A stretch of DNA of 64,000 bases from Euprymna scolopes. Taxonomy: Eukaryota > Mollusca > Cephalopoda > Sepiida > Sepiolidae. The first letter of the stretch is position 1; each line of letters begins with the position of its first letter. Below are positions 46,334 to 59,293 of this stretch, piece after piece. Made by a program: the position numbers and the translations under genes. The notes under the pieces are model-generated. The model was not told the origin of the DNA. It made no database searches and was given only the letters and a program-made list of their open reading frames with translations. Location of the stretch: assembly GCA_024364805.1 (NCBI GenBank), contig CM044499.1, positions 87,099,921 to 87,163,920 on the forward strand. Direction: 5' to 3'.

Positions 46334-49029
46334 TAGCCGCAGCAGTGGCAATAGTAGAAGCAACGAAGGCGAAATATTAAACCATATTTGAAAAAAAGAT
46401 TATATTATAAATGCATTGCTCTAACTGAAAGTAAACTTACTTAGAAAATATATTCATACACAAAAATGAAATATGTAAATAATAATAGAAATGTGAAGGT
46501 ATCGATACAGTATTATACGTTTAAAATAAATACTTATTAACTTAAAATGCCGATTAAAATTTAATAAATCAACAATGTCTCGGCAAAATGTTTACTTGTC
46601 AATTGGTTATTGTTTTCATAAAATCTCATCTAAGCTGGTTATTGTAATCTAACAATCGTTTTGTTATCGAATTTAACGTATAGAATTTTCACAGCATTTC
46701 AGTGCCTATTAAATACATTTATTTATTTACTGATATGTTAATTCTTCGAACACCAATTCTTCGGAATAATTTCAATTTATTTAATACTTAATATTTAAAT
46801 TAAGTTTCTTTCTTCTTGACTATTTCCTTAAAAAATCGAATTCGAATGACTTTTCATAATTTCGAACAGAGAGCAAAATTCTTTTCTGAAGATTATGCAA
46901 TCAAAACCTACTTTATATGATAATCCGAACATGAAAAACTAAAATGATACGAGGAAACCATTTTACGTTTTACATAGCAGCTTAAAAATTAAACTTCTTT
47001 AAATGCTATATCTAATAATAGATAATTTCGTAGGATATTTACAAGATATTTACAAAATGAATTATACAAGTTGGTGAAGGTAAATTATATTATTTATCGC
47101 CATTTTCTTTTAATTTTATTCTGTAGATTCTTTGAAAGAAACAAACACTTTCGTTGGCACAAAATAATTTTCTGTGGTTAAATATAAGTTTTAATTATTA
47201 CTAAATCAGAGTAAAATCTATATCAACGTTATTAAACGGAACACAACAAGCGACCGCAAGGTCTCATATTTTCTAGTTATTAAACATGTTGAGAATTTAA
47301 AAAAATGGTTAATAAGCATTAATTGTTATTTTAATTCTCTATTTTTATTCCATCAATACATTTGCAATTATGCAGAAAATGGTGAATATTTTCGTTAAAA
47401 TATCGAGTTCAAAGCATAAAATTATTTAATTAAAATTTAGATGGATATTTTGAAACAACAATAAAGTATTTTCTCAATAAGGTGTATAAAATGTGCTCAC
47501 AATCTAAACTCAAATGCTTCGACGAATTTAAAAAGTTTGATTTACTCCAATAAAGCAATTATGTTTGAAGTTAGCCAATAGATTTGCGAACAGTTTTGTT
47601 GACCTGAAAACTATAGTTGCCGAGGACGAGCCTTATTAAGTTTTTATCGCTTATTAGATGTGAATAGGACAAAAATGACAAATAATTATAGGATATATTA
47701 AAGAACAATACGAAATGTACTTGTTGAATCAGGCTTTGAGACGCTTGAAGATAAAGACAATTCTCTAGAATGTTCCATAATTACGGTGTTAGAATGAACC
47801 TGTTTTCTCATCTAAAGTTGGCGCCATAATAATAACACTCTGCATCAATGCGAATACGATGATTGTAGATTTTTTTTCACCAAGAAATCCGCATGTTTTG
47901 TTAATCAAAAAGCATCTCTATTCTTGGACGGTGATTACTTAAATCGGATTTGCGCAGTCTAAGCTTGATTAAAGAACGAGTCTTTTTAGGTTATCTTTTT
48001 GTTTTCCTTGGGTTTATTTCGGTGTTTGAGTTGTTTATACAATCATTACACTTCTTTCAGCAAAATCTTATGTACAACCAGAAAATTGGTTAAAACATTC
48101 AATATCAAAGGCAGAGGTTCCATAAAGGGTAAGTACAGGATAGGTTGATTAGTCATTGTACTATTGTCATAAACGGTACCTCTTTCTTTGGAGGTGTTGT
48201 TATACATACTAGCTAAAATATGCAATCAATGGAAGCATATAATTACCATTAATGATAATAGAATATTTGAACATCGAAAAATAATGTAAAAATTGTGTCT
48301 GTCAACGTTTTCAATAATAAACTTAAACATGGTTTTTATTAAGCATTTTCGAATTTTAGGATTTGACTTTCTGGGTAAAATCAATGGGTTTTGTTGGGTA
48401 ATTATTTTGTTTGTAGAATAGAGAGGGTAAATACAATTAAACAAATTTAATGTATGTAAAAAATGCCGAGGATATTATTTAATGTATTGTGTAGTTAACA
48501 ACACATGGGAAATAATTTTATATTCTTCACAAACCTCGCAAGAAGACGCAGTGGTTGGTGTCACAGAAAAGATCGTAGCGATCTCGGGGGATGGAAGGTG
48601 TAAGAAGTTAAAAACAACATTCAGTTTTAGACTAATATGGAATGAGAAGTAAGGAATATCATTATATTATTATCACTACAATGGAAAGAAAAGCCATCAA
48701 GCTATAACAGTGAAGATTCAATGATAAACGATAGGTCCAAACTCGGAATTCGATTACAATGTTAACAATACAAATGTGATTAGAAATCTAGATATCTTTT
48801 TAGTTATCTGTCTTCCGGGAATATCATCTCTTTTGTGTCAGTAATTAATAACTGATAATGATTTGTATGAGACCCTTTAATTTGTAAGTATTAATCGGAT
48901 TTGTTATAAAACAAACCCAACATAAAGTTTACTTTAACCTTCCGGTGTGCTGATGGAATATATCTACTGACTTCCATGCAACGAAACAGACTATTGTGGA
49001 CTAAGCAATATGTTCTCATGAGTGGAAAT
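46334..49029. other. AT-rich DNA, no gene recognised
   Basis: This 2.7-kb stretch appears largely unique: no repeat shared with the rest of the window and no credible frame. 48565-48585 contains a GATCGTAGCGATC palindrome, probably chance. Confidence 0.5.
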
Positions 49030-51345
49030 TAGAGGTAATCGAAATAAACTAGTACCGCTCACCCTCAACCCAGAACAGTACCCTAATAAACAAAGTCTCT
49101 GACAGCATTGATATAGCACTCCCCTCGATATTAGCGCAAAAGTACATGTATTTGGTGACTACAATGTCCACCACAGTAACTGATTTGGATTCTTTAATTA
49201 CACAGACGTAGCTGGTAGCACAGCACATAGCTTCTCTATACTTTATTCCCTATCACAGATGGTTACATTTCCGACACGTTTCCCAGACGAGCAAGATCAG
49301 CATGCCTCACTTCTAGATCTATTTCTGACCACATTTCCCGATGATTGTATAACGAATGCCTACGGCCCACTCGGAAATGCTGATCACGGTGAGATAATAG
49401 TAGAACTCGCCCTAAATTCCAGACCCAAAACTGAAGACCCACTTCTCAAAAAAATGAGGTATTACAAAAAGGCTGACTGGGAAACTATCGGGGATCTCAT
49501 CAGAGATGCCCCATGGGGAAATATATTTTCTCTTCTAGCTGAACAGGTCGCAAATGAGACCACTGAATAGTTCAAAACTGCAAATGAAGCACATGTTCCC
49601 GCACGGAAATTCTATAGCAAGCCCCACTCTCCCCAATGGTTTACTTCTACTTGTGCAGCTGTTTTTGCTCAAAGGCAGTATGCGTACCGCAGATTCAACC
49701 GACATAAGTCTAGTTCAAACAGACAGAAGTATATAGTAGCTAGAAGTAATTGTAAGAGAGAAAGAGCTACAGCTAAGACAGAATACACTGAAACCACCAG
49801 AAAACGCATCGAAGCATAGAAATTAGGAACCCGTGATTTTTGGAAAATCTACAACAGTATAGTAAATAATGATTCCCCCACGGTCTAACAATCATGAGTG
49901 TTCTTGCACGGCAACAAAGAAGGCTAAACTACTTGCCAGTCGGTTTTCCTCAAACTTCACATTGGACCCGACACATCACACCCTCCCTGATTTACCTATG
50001 CGGACAGATGCCACACTAGATGATTTAAAATCACCCCTTCTCAGGTACATGGCATCATAAAAAACCTAGCACCTCAAAAACATGTGAACCCGATCTCATC
50101 CCGGCTGTGCTATTAAAAAAATACTCCGCTGAGGTTGCTACAGTTCTCTCCAAACTTTACAACAAATGACTTAACGAATTTTGCTTTCCTGACTGCTAGA
50201 AAACCGCTTCTGTGGTACCAGTTTTTAAGAATTCTGGCGAAAGAACTGACCCATTAAATTATCGCCCCATTACCCTTCTCCCGCTTTTAGCCTGAATATT
50301 TGAAGCTAAACTCCTGACCGACAAACATGGATTTAGGCAAGCCCGTTCCACAACAGATATCCTAACTGTAATCTCTGAACGTATACACCATTCATTAGAC
50401 AAAGCAGGGAAGAGTAGAGCGGTAGCCCCCGATATATCTAAGGCTTTTGACAGGGTATGGTACGACGGTTTCTAAGGAAAATTAGATCATTGGAAGAATA
50501 CATAATGCAATTGAAACCCTCTTAAGTACAGAAAAATCCAGGTTGTCCTCGACGGTCGTACATCTACACAATATGATAGAAATACGCGAGTACCTATCCT
50601 TGCACTTAGCTTGTTTCCTTCAATAATTACGATAAACCTTCTCTACCACCAATAGCAATGGCCAAGAACACATTCCACAAAAGTACTTCCTTTAAACTCT
50701 TCGGCCTAACGTTTACAGGGAACATGATCTGGAATAGATACATTGAGAGTATTGCCAAGGCTGCTACGAAGAAGGTGGGATCCCTCTACTATGATAAAAC
50801 TACTTACGCATGAAAGTATTCTGTACTTCTATAAGGCCACCATTCGCCCATGTATAGAGAACTGTTATCACATTTCGGTTGGTGCATCTGCTATTTGTCT
50901 CTCATTACTGGGCGGGGTTCAAAAGAGAGTTGCCTATTTAATAGGTCCTGAACTGTCATCTAGGCTTCAGCCTCTGTCCCATCGATGAAATGTGGCATCC
51001 TTCTGCCTGTTCTACAAGTACTTTAATGGTGAATGCTCTGACGAACTACAAGCACTTGTACCGCCTCGACGTGAATACCCCCGACAAACCCGACAAGCAA
51101 CTAATCCCCAACTAATCCTTCACAGTAGAGATCCATAGCTGTAAGAATGTCTTCTACTCCAATAGTTTCTTTTACAAACTTTGGAACTCCTTTCCCGGAT
51201 TCTTCTTTCCCAACTGTACTGACATGCAGAAGTTCAAGTGTAATGTGAACATACATCTTAGTACTCATCTCCTTTCATAATACCCCTGCAACTTATGTCC
51301 TCTGCTTCAAAGTGGCACTGTGCCTTATCTGGGGTGAAAATTAAA
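49030..51345 (+). mobile_element. LINE family B, longest copy
   Basis: The endonuclease end is near 49150 (VFGDYNVHHSN, the Gly-Asp-Tyr-Asn motif), then MVTFPTRFPDEQDQHASLLD, LFLTTFPDDC and NADHGEIIVEL; this frame (49259-49570) is open for 103 residues. Then KMRYYKKADWETIGDLI, a basic linker RKFYSKPHSPQWF, YRRFNRHKSSSNRQKY, KLGTRDFWKIYNSIVNN, RT motifs APQKHVNPISS, VPVFKNSGE-like, NYRPITLL, DKHGFRQARSTTD-like and DISKAFDRVWYDGF (motif A). Near 50620 it skips to KLFGLTFTGNMIW, so motifs B and C are missing. The thumb region SLLGGVQKRVAYLIGPELSS and a 3' UTR as in the 6404-6712 piece follow. Frames are broken. Confidence 0.85.
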
Positions 51346-51403
51346 ATAAAAAATAAATAAAATAATTATACAGGGTTAAAATTGAATAAAAATAAATAAA
51401 ATA
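51346..51403. repeat. A-rich LINE-B tail
   Basis: AAATAAAAT-type tail after the GGGGTGAAAAT end of LINE-B. Confidence 0.6.
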
Positions 51404-51672
51404 TGTATTCAAGGTGACCCAAAAAACAGAGGACATTCAATTGTTTTTCNNNNNNNNNNNNNNNNNNNNNNNNNNNNNNNNNNNNNNNNNNNNNNNNNNN
51501 NNNNNNNNNNNNNNNNNNNNNNNNNNNNNNNNNNNNNNNNNNNNNNNNNNNNNNNNNNNNNNNNNNNNNNNNNNNNNNNNNNNNNNNNNNNNNNNNNNNN
51601 NNNNNNNNNNNNACACTAAGAAACAAGGTCTAATTAGAGTTGGGGCCCGTTTATTTAGTCACCCTGTATTAA
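51404..51672. mobile_element. mariner-related MITE, interior lost in a gap
   Basis: The left end CAAGGTGACCCAAAAAACAG and the reverse complement of the right end, ACAGGGTGACTAAATAAACG, are related inverted repeats near TA dinucleotides. GGGTGACCCAAAAAAC ends are seen in mariner-type elements. Most of the centre is undetermined. Confidence 0.45.
51450..51612. other. assembly gap, 163 N
   Basis: Undetermined bases inside the MITE. Frames crossing it are artefacts. Confidence 0.99.
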
Positions 51673-52119
51673 CTAAACACTAGAAATATATACTCCCAGC
51701 GAGAAACTCATAGACGCAATGTAAACATTGGAGTTATAGAAAACACTAACCATAACACCCAGGAAAAATGTAAATGCTATTGTTAAAGAAGGAAATTGGA
51801 AGGAAGTAAAAAAACAGAAACAAAAAGGTAAACACATTTCTCTAACATATCTCAACAGCCAATAATAAACACCAGAATAACTTATTTTTCCTGTTGTCAA
51901 ATCTCTAATGACGACACTATAAATAGAAAAAAAAACAGAATAATTTCTTGGATGGAAAACAATACTGATATCGTAAATTAGGAAAATACCAATTATAGCT
52001 GAAGTTGGTGAGACCAAAATTTTTAGAAAAACTATAATACAATATGGTAGCAAAAGAAAAGTAAGGCTGGAAAGATGTAGATAAAAGTCAAAACGTACAA
52101 ACAGAAGATTTAAAAGCAA
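51673..52119 (-). other. hydrophobic 148-residue open frame, unrecognised
   Basis: The minus strand is open for 148 codons. The product is dominated by Phe, Leu, Ile, Val, Ser and Tyr and would have four or five membrane-spanning stretches (for example FLLLPYCIIVFLKILV and FTFFLGVMVSVFY). The plus strand is A-rich here, and antisense translation of A-rich DNA gives just this composition, so chance is a serious alternative. No family recognised. Confidence 0.2.
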
Positions 52120-53437
52120 TCAAAGTCAAATTTTAACACAGCACATAAATTGAGAAAGGACTAAAACGGAACATCTAGATCCATTATAAACAGGTATTTC
52201 TTTGTCAAATTATGGGGAAAATATGATCTCCCGGTTTGAATGTCTGAAATAAAAGATGAATTACTGGCATTCAGTAGGATGTTCCACCCTTAGTAAAAAA
52301 AAAAATTATAAAAAGATAATTAAAAAACAAAAAAAAAGGCAAAAGATGTTTTTTGTCATTAAATTTTGTTAGTAGATTCTGCATATCTGCCTTATTGAAT
52401 CATTTTATGTGGTTACTGATTGACAGTTATATGGTATAATTATTTTTTTTATTTGAAAGCTTGTATTAAAAACGCGTTCGTCGAGGAAGAAATTAACTTA
52501 TGATTAAGGCTGCAACCTTTGAGAAATTGTGAGATCTTCTCAATTTATGCGCCTTCATCACGCTTTTTACCTGCTATAAAAACGAATCATTTATCAGAAT
52601 ATTCACAGGCGCACCAGACACAGTATCACTCACGCATGCGCAAATACCATTTCAGATGCGTCGTGTAGAATCAGTATGCACAAAGCAATAAATGTAATAA
52701 ATGCGATAAATGCTCGTCAAATGAAACACATGAAAGAGTGAACATGAGATTATAATTTAATATGCGCATATTAAGACGGGACAATATAGATATCTATTAT
52801 TTTGGTTTGTCACGCATAGTTTTTTGAAAAATCTACAATAAAGAATAAATGCTATCGAGGATTTTTAGGAAAAAATTGTCTCACATGCACACAAGCGCAC
52901 GTGTTTATTGAATTGAAAAGAAGAATTGATCTATATTTACGTTAATACGTTTAGTCTTTTCCATATTTAAGCATGAATAAAATCAGATGACGAGATGTGT
53001 ACAAAAATGAACATGATAAAATACATATAAGATTATGGATGCGCAATAGTAACAAAATATATTTTCCTAGCAAATATACAACACGCGTAGATTTATTATT
53101 ATATACTCCAATCTCTATTGATTATCATATTTTACCTACCATATATAAATGATTTCTAAAGTAATCACAAAATATGACTTGAGTGCAATCAGCCAGGATT
53201 TAAACCAAGACATTTTGCGCCTCAGCGTTATTGTTACCACGTAAGCTAATGGGTACCAAAACTTTAAAAATTAAATCGAGTTAAAAGTATAAATGTATAT
53301 CTGCGCATGAGTGTAGGGACACTTTAAGTTGAGCTACGCCTGCCAAGTTCTATTTTTTATTATTATTTTAGCCCCTTTTACAGCTATTTTCACTGGCTAA
53401 AAATCAAATTGAATGTTTTCAACAGGCCTCAAACCGC
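52120..53437. other. unassigned, with a possible promoter-like patch
   Basis: 52550-52660 has a CTATAAAAACG box followed about 60 bases later by CACGCATGCGCAAAT, close to the NRF1 site. No transcript can be inferred. 53185-53250, read on the minus strand, has GGTTTAAATCC, reminiscent of a tRNA-type B box of a decayed SINE. Confidence 0.3.
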
Positions 53438-54234
53438 TATAGGAGGTGCATTGAATAAGTTTCCAGACTTTTTTGTACAGGCATTTAAAATTATTGTAGA
53501 TTTTTGAAAATTCAGTATGTTATTATTATGCATCTTATGAGATGACTGACTAATTTTTATCATTTCAGGTTTAAATGAACAGCTTCAACAGGAATTGGAA
53601 TACTCCCTACTAAAGTCTGAGTGTCACAACTGAATTTCAAAAAACGCAAACGTCGTGATATTTTAGAAGAACGATGTGAAATAAAATTTTAAGTTGAAAA
53701 AATGTCACAGAAACGTTTGGAATGATTCAGACTACTTTTGAACTATCTTGCATGAATCGAGTATCAGTTTTTGAGTGGCATTAGAGATTGAAAGAAGCCA
53801 GGCAGTCTGCGAGAGATAATGAGAAGTGTGGGAGGGCTAAGTAAATCAAAACGCCAGAGTTGATTGACTAAATAAAGAATTTCATTATAAAGACCGCCGT
53901 GTGTCTATAGAAACAATAAGGGCACATATTGATGTCAGTATAGAAACTGTACTTACAATCATTAACGAAGAACTGAAGATGCAGGTGAAAGGTGTTAAAA
54001 AAGATTACAGACTATTAAACCAAGATTGGCATCAAGGCAGTTCCTCAACTCCCAATAGTCCACACTTTGCTCCCTGTGACTTGGTTTTTCTCTAAGCTCA
54101 AAGAAAACCTTAGAGTATGTCTTTATGAGACAATTTAGGAAATGGAAAAGCTTTGACGATAGCCATTGACAGATAGAGTTTATTGTGTGTACTATCAATA
54201 AAAGTGCAGACGCGAAAAAAGTACGGATACTTAT

Positions 54235-54474
54235 TTTTGTAGGGGCCAAATCACCCTATTTGAGAACTAAGTGGAATCAACCAGTCCTATGAATACCACT
54301 GGTTTAAGAGACTAGACGGAGGCATTCATACTATGTTTAACCGCATGCTATGAACACGTTCCTCTCATACCACTTTAGTGGCTCATGTATTCGTTATGAT
54401 AAATACATATATTTATACACTTTACACTACTTGTGGTTTCTTTCATTTGTGACCCCTAGTACGGGTCTAAAACA
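54235..54474 (+). repeat. 5' LTR of the Gypsy fossil
   Basis: Aligns along its full length with 58157-58398. It ends AAAACA and is followed after two bases by TGGCTTACGAGG, a possible primer-binding site. Confidence 0.85.
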
Positions 54475-55364
54475 ACTGGCTTACGAGGATGATTAAAGAA
54501 CTTCCCGGATAAATCTATAACAATTGTTTACAACAACTGAATGACGAATATTCTGGCAAGGACTCACTCTAAAAAAAAAACAGCCATTTGAAAACAATAT
54601 TTGACGACCAAAAGGATTCAAGAAAAAAGAACACACGGGAAATTCGAAATAAATTTTTTTCTACACTCGGGGGAAATTCAAAACTTCACAAGTATTTCTT
54701 TTCAAATGTTCGGTGAAGAACGAGAAAAAACTATTTGTCAACGTTGGAAAAAAACAATATTCGAGTGTAAAATCCAGAAATACGGGATAAAGAAGAATTC
54801 GGAAAAGGACAACAATTTCTTGCCGGAAAAAAGTGTTCTACAAAGACGTTGTCAAAAGCCTTATCTTGCTGTTAAAAAAAAGCTATTAAAAGCGTAACTA
54901 TGAGTTGAAACAGAACTCCAAAAACGATTGCGTTGAGAATTATTACTTCTGAATGAACGAGACCAAGTTTTCAGTAGGTACAAAAAAATTTTTTTCCATC
55001 TCTATGAATACAAGTAATGTTGATACAAACAATGCTGTTCTAAAAAGCATGTCTCGCTAATATGTTTTATGGTTAAAAGGCATTGGCTTTGGGGAAAGAA
55101 AAAACTAAAGCGAGTATTCGCACATTAAAAAAGACGTCGAATTTTAATCCGATTAAAATAAACTTTCCACTGGTCGGCGGACGGCACATCGAAGAAGAAT
55201 GAAAATAAAACTATTTCGCTAAACACGACACATAAAGTGTTAACGAGAAAAAGATATTCTTTTTCGCACAGAAATCGAAAATAATAGCCAATATTAAATA
55301 AATACTATGAACTCTCTTTCACAAATAAATAACTAATTCTCTTTGAGATAAAAAAGAGGAAATA

Positions 55365-55440
55365 GGAGTAGGATCAACAAGGAATTGAACCCAGTACCTT
55401 CACGTTACAAAAATTGAAAAAAGCAAAATCAATCTACTGC
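55365..55440 (-). other. possible SINE scrap with a tRNA-type B box
   Basis: On the minus strand ACTGGGTTCAATTCCTTG fits the B-box consensus GGTTCRANNCC exactly. No matching A box could be placed with confidence. Confidence 0.3.
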
Positions 55441-58156
55441 TTTCTGGATGAATACAAACGCCGAATCATTTTCTCAGGAAAATTTCCACACTAGGAAATA
55501 CATGCATGAAAGAAATATTCGTAAAATAACCAGATACGAATTTTGTAAAGGTTTTTTTCTGTAGTGTTAGTACTATAGGAAAAGTAAATCAACGAATTGT
55601 TTTGTTTCTGAAAAGAACTCATTTTGTCATATTAAGGAATTCTAAACCTTCCAAAAAATGGACGATTTTGCAAAATAGATTTTGGAAATGGTGAAATTCT
55701 GAAAAGGTCAACGATTAGAACTTGAAAAAAGTCCCGAGAAAGAATTTTTGGCAATAGAGAAACAAAACGAAGAGAAAACAGTTCAATTTAAGGAAATACT
55801 TCGAGGAAAAATAGGAAAGAGAAAAGAAAGAAATGAAAGAACAAATATTAAAAAAATAGTTAGATTTAATGAAATACTTCGAAGAAAATCAGGGAAGAGA
55901 ACAGAAAGAAATAAACGAACAAATATTGGAATTGAATAAAATATATAGAGAACAAATATTAGAAAATTAAAAAATTACATTTAGACCAACTAAGCCAGTT
56001 AGATAAAAAACAATGGATTTGATTTTTGATATAAGGACAGCGGAGAAGAAACCAGCACGGCTTTTTTCCCAAAATGCGATCTGCTCAGCTACTGATACAT
56101 TTCACTCTGCTCCTGAGAATGACCTAACAATTTAGGCATACTTCAAAATATTTGAAGACATTTTTAAGAATGATTGCGGTTCATGGACGGATCAAAAGAA
56201 GGTTCGTTTATTGCTACGGAAGTTGGGTGCATCCGAACATAACAAATTCGTGGACTATATTTTACCAGGAAACCCCAACGAATTTTCGTTTGACGAGGCA
56301 GTCAAACTGTTAATGGAGTTATACTGTCCAAAAAGAAGCCTCTTTTATATAAAAGATGGAAATGGATTAATCTTACACATAAAGAGAATCAGGACTATAC
56401 GACATTTGCGTCCATAGTTAATAAGCACTATGACGATTTCAAGTTGTCATTAACAGCGGACAATTTCAAATGCTTAATATTCACACAAGGTTTGATAGCC
56501 ATAAAAGACGCCGATATAAGAGGCGTGCTCTAAATAAATGAAGATTGTCAGCTGTTCGTAGCAATGAAGCAAGATTCCCGAAACATAGAGGAAGCAGGTA
56601 TCGCTTACATTAAACGATACGCTTCGAAAATAAAGGACACTCGCCCGCCAACAGTTACCAACAAAGAGGCAAAAAGAACACTTCAAAAAATTATCAGGAT
56701 AGACAAAATCCTAGGACCCCTTGAAGCAAATTTGTAGAACCTCGTGGGTACAATGCATATCAGTACCAAAGGAAAATAATATGTGACCTATGCAAGGGAG
56801 CAGTGCACGCGGACTCATATTGCAGAGCAAAAGTAGCAAAGAAGAGCTACGTAAAAACTGCAAAAATCAGCTTTCACGAACAGAGAATATTAGGAAATAT
56901 GTTACAGTGTGAATCAGAAATAAAGAGGTGAAACTGCAACTCGATTCAGGGTCGGATTTACCGATTATAAATTTTCACACAGGGAAGATGACAAAGACGA
57001 ATAAAGTCGCAAAGTCGCTAATTAGTAAAAAAAAAAAATTTTGAGGGTGAGGTAGTTAATAATGTGTCACTAAAAAGAACGACAAAACATCTAAAAGTGT
57101 TCCTTCTAAGGAACGCAACGAACTTATTTAGGAATGATCTGCTTCAGGAATTTGAATTATGAGACTTGCCAATGAGTGATTTTTGCCACATAGTCGAAAA
57201 GCTAACGGGCGAATCCGACAAACTCAGAAAAGATCTCAAAAAATATTTCCCAAGTCCGAAAATACTGCACATAAAAATAAAGTGAGATTCGAATTTCTGG
57301 ATTAAGCAAAACCAATATTCAAAAAGTCACGAAGCGTATCGATCGCTTCAAGGAAAAAAATTGACGAGGAATTGGAAAGACTAGTTCATACTGGTATTTT
57401 TAACCCTATTAACTATAGTGAATGGCAGCCCCCACCGTATATGCGAAAAATCTAAAGAGGTTAGGGTATGCGCGGAGTTATCTACCGGATTGAGTGCAGC
57501 GCTCAAGGACCATTACTATCCGTTACCAAACCCAGAGGAAATATTCGCTAAGTTAAATGGTGGAAAATATTTTTCCAAAATAAATTTAACCAGGCGTACC
57601 TAACAGGAAGATAATTTGAAACTTTTGTGCATCTCAACGCACAAAGAAATTTATGAATTCAATCGATTAGCATTTGGTATAAAAGTAGCAACTGCAATTT
57701 TCCAACTGGTAATCGATACTTTGCTAAGCGGTTAGGATTTTGCAATAGGCTATCTGGACGATATTTTTATGCGTAGTCAAAATGTTGAACAACATAGAGA
57801 ACATGTATTTCAAGTGTTTGACAGAAAAGGTATTTTCCAGGTACGCAAAAATAATAGTACGATGGTGGAACAAGGAAAGGTTCAGAAAATGATCGGGCAG
57901 GTGGTTTACATTATCGAATATCCAAGATTTACTCACAAGAAGCATTTAAACCAAATTGGGAAACGTATCACAGATGACGAAAGAAAACCTCCTGCTGAAT
58001 AAAAGAAGGTAATGGACCAGATATATGACACATTCGACCTGGTAACCCAAAAGCAGCAGGATAACGCTGATCTCCCAGAAAGAGGAAAATGATCGACCCG
58101 ATAGGGATCAACCCCAGGAAAAAGAGCTATACGATCATTCCAGCTCGGGAATGGGG

Positions 58157-58398
58157 TGTTGTGGAGGACATATCACCCCTATTTGAGAACTAAGTGGAAT
58201 CAACCTGTCCTATAAATACCACTTTTATCAGAGACTAGACGGAGACATTCATACAATGTATAACCCTATGCTATGAACACGTTCCTCTCATACCACTTTA
58301 GTGGCTCCTGTATTCTTATGATAAATACATATATTTATACACTTTATACTACTTATTTACTTTCTTTCGTTTGTGACCCCTAACATGGTTCTACAACA
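58157..58398 (+). repeat. 3' LTR of the Gypsy fossil
   Basis: Starts TGTTGTGG and ends CTACAACA, so its ends are short inverted repeats (TGTTGT/ACAACA) as usual for LTRs. Confidence 0.85.
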
Positions 58399-58419
58399 CT
58401 TATTCAAGGCACCTCTTTA

Positions 58420-59238
58420 TATAAATATATTTATATTGTCCAGTTCATAGAAAACCTATTATATTAGGAAGGGATACTAAAAACTGCAATCTATTATGAA
58501 AATAACATTAAATAAATTACAATATTTCTTAATCCAAACATATTAAAAAAAGAATGATAATTTAAGAAAATCTAAACTTACAGCTTCAAATATAAGCTCT
58601 GTTCATCAGATGGCAAATATTAATAAAAATGTGTCATTGGTTAGCGTGAAATTGGGAATATATATCAAAATATCATTTTTGTTAAATAGATAGCGTTTTC
58701 AATAGAATTAAATATAATAAAATATTCCAAGTAAAAAAATGATCAATGCTGTAAATGTTAGTTATATTTGAAAATATCAAATAATCAATTAAGTTGTACT
58801 TCATAAGGTTCACATGGGAGAAATTGCAATTCTTACTGTGAATAGATAAATGTTAAATTTGAATAGTCAGTTTAATTTGAAAATATGAATGAAATGTATC
58901 AATCAGCCAATGAAATGATGCTCCGTAAGATCTAAAATAAAGTATTTGCGAGGTTTATGGTAAGGTACAAAATGTCACTTAATAATAAATTGAATTAAAC
59001 ATCTTAAGAAATACTATGAAATATCTCAAATATAAGATGTTCATAGAGAATAAATGTATAAATTAAATGTTATGCCATTAGAAAATGCTTGCTGACAAGT
59101 CAAAGATGAAAACGCGGTTTAATAAAAAAAGAAGTTTAAATAGAATAAATGAAATAAAATAAATAATGATAAGCTAGAAAAAAATGAATAGAGTCAAGTA
59201 TAAAATGAATATGCGAAGCTAAAGTAAAGTAAGAAACA

Positions 59239-59293
<55 letters not shown>

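Larger units (their letters stand above)
54235..58398 (+). mobile_element. Ty3/Gypsy LTR retrotransposon fossil
   Basis: The element has two terminal repeats of about 240 bp and a 5-bp target duplication CTTAT (54230-54234 and 58399-58403). Parts recognised in order are a leader, gag-like sequence (about 55660-56900), a protease-like region (about 56930-57030), reverse transcriptase (about 57300-57780) and the C-terminal tail of pol (about 57790-58090). It is clearly broken, with many breaks. The two LTRs differ at roughly one position in ten, so the insertion is old. Gag style suggests a CsRn1-like lineage, which is only a guess. Confidence 0.85.
53440..58419 (+). mobile_element. mariner transposon split by an LTR-retrotransposon fossil
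   Basis: The left end at 53440, AGGAGGTGCATTGAATAAGT, is mirrored by ACTTAT at 54229-54234 continued after the insertion by TCAAGGCACCTCT at 58404-58416. Transposase remnants on the plus strand include SVFEWH, ARQSARDNEKCGRA, KTPELID, RRVSIETIRAHIDVSIETVL, TIINEELKM and SPHFAPCD (third catalytic Asp region). Blocks between EELKM and the last part are missing, which removes the first two Asp motifs. This family differs from the mariner at 32274-33470. Confidence 0.8.

Noticed and set aside
48565-48585. A regulatory palindrome GATCGTAGCGATC
   Set aside because: Short palindromes of this length are expected by chance in 64 kb and nothing nearby suggests a role.
53185-53250. A tRNA gene on the minus strand
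   Set aside because: Only a B-box-like GGTTTAAATCC is visible; acceptor, D and anticodon arms cannot be paired. At most it is an old SINE scrap.
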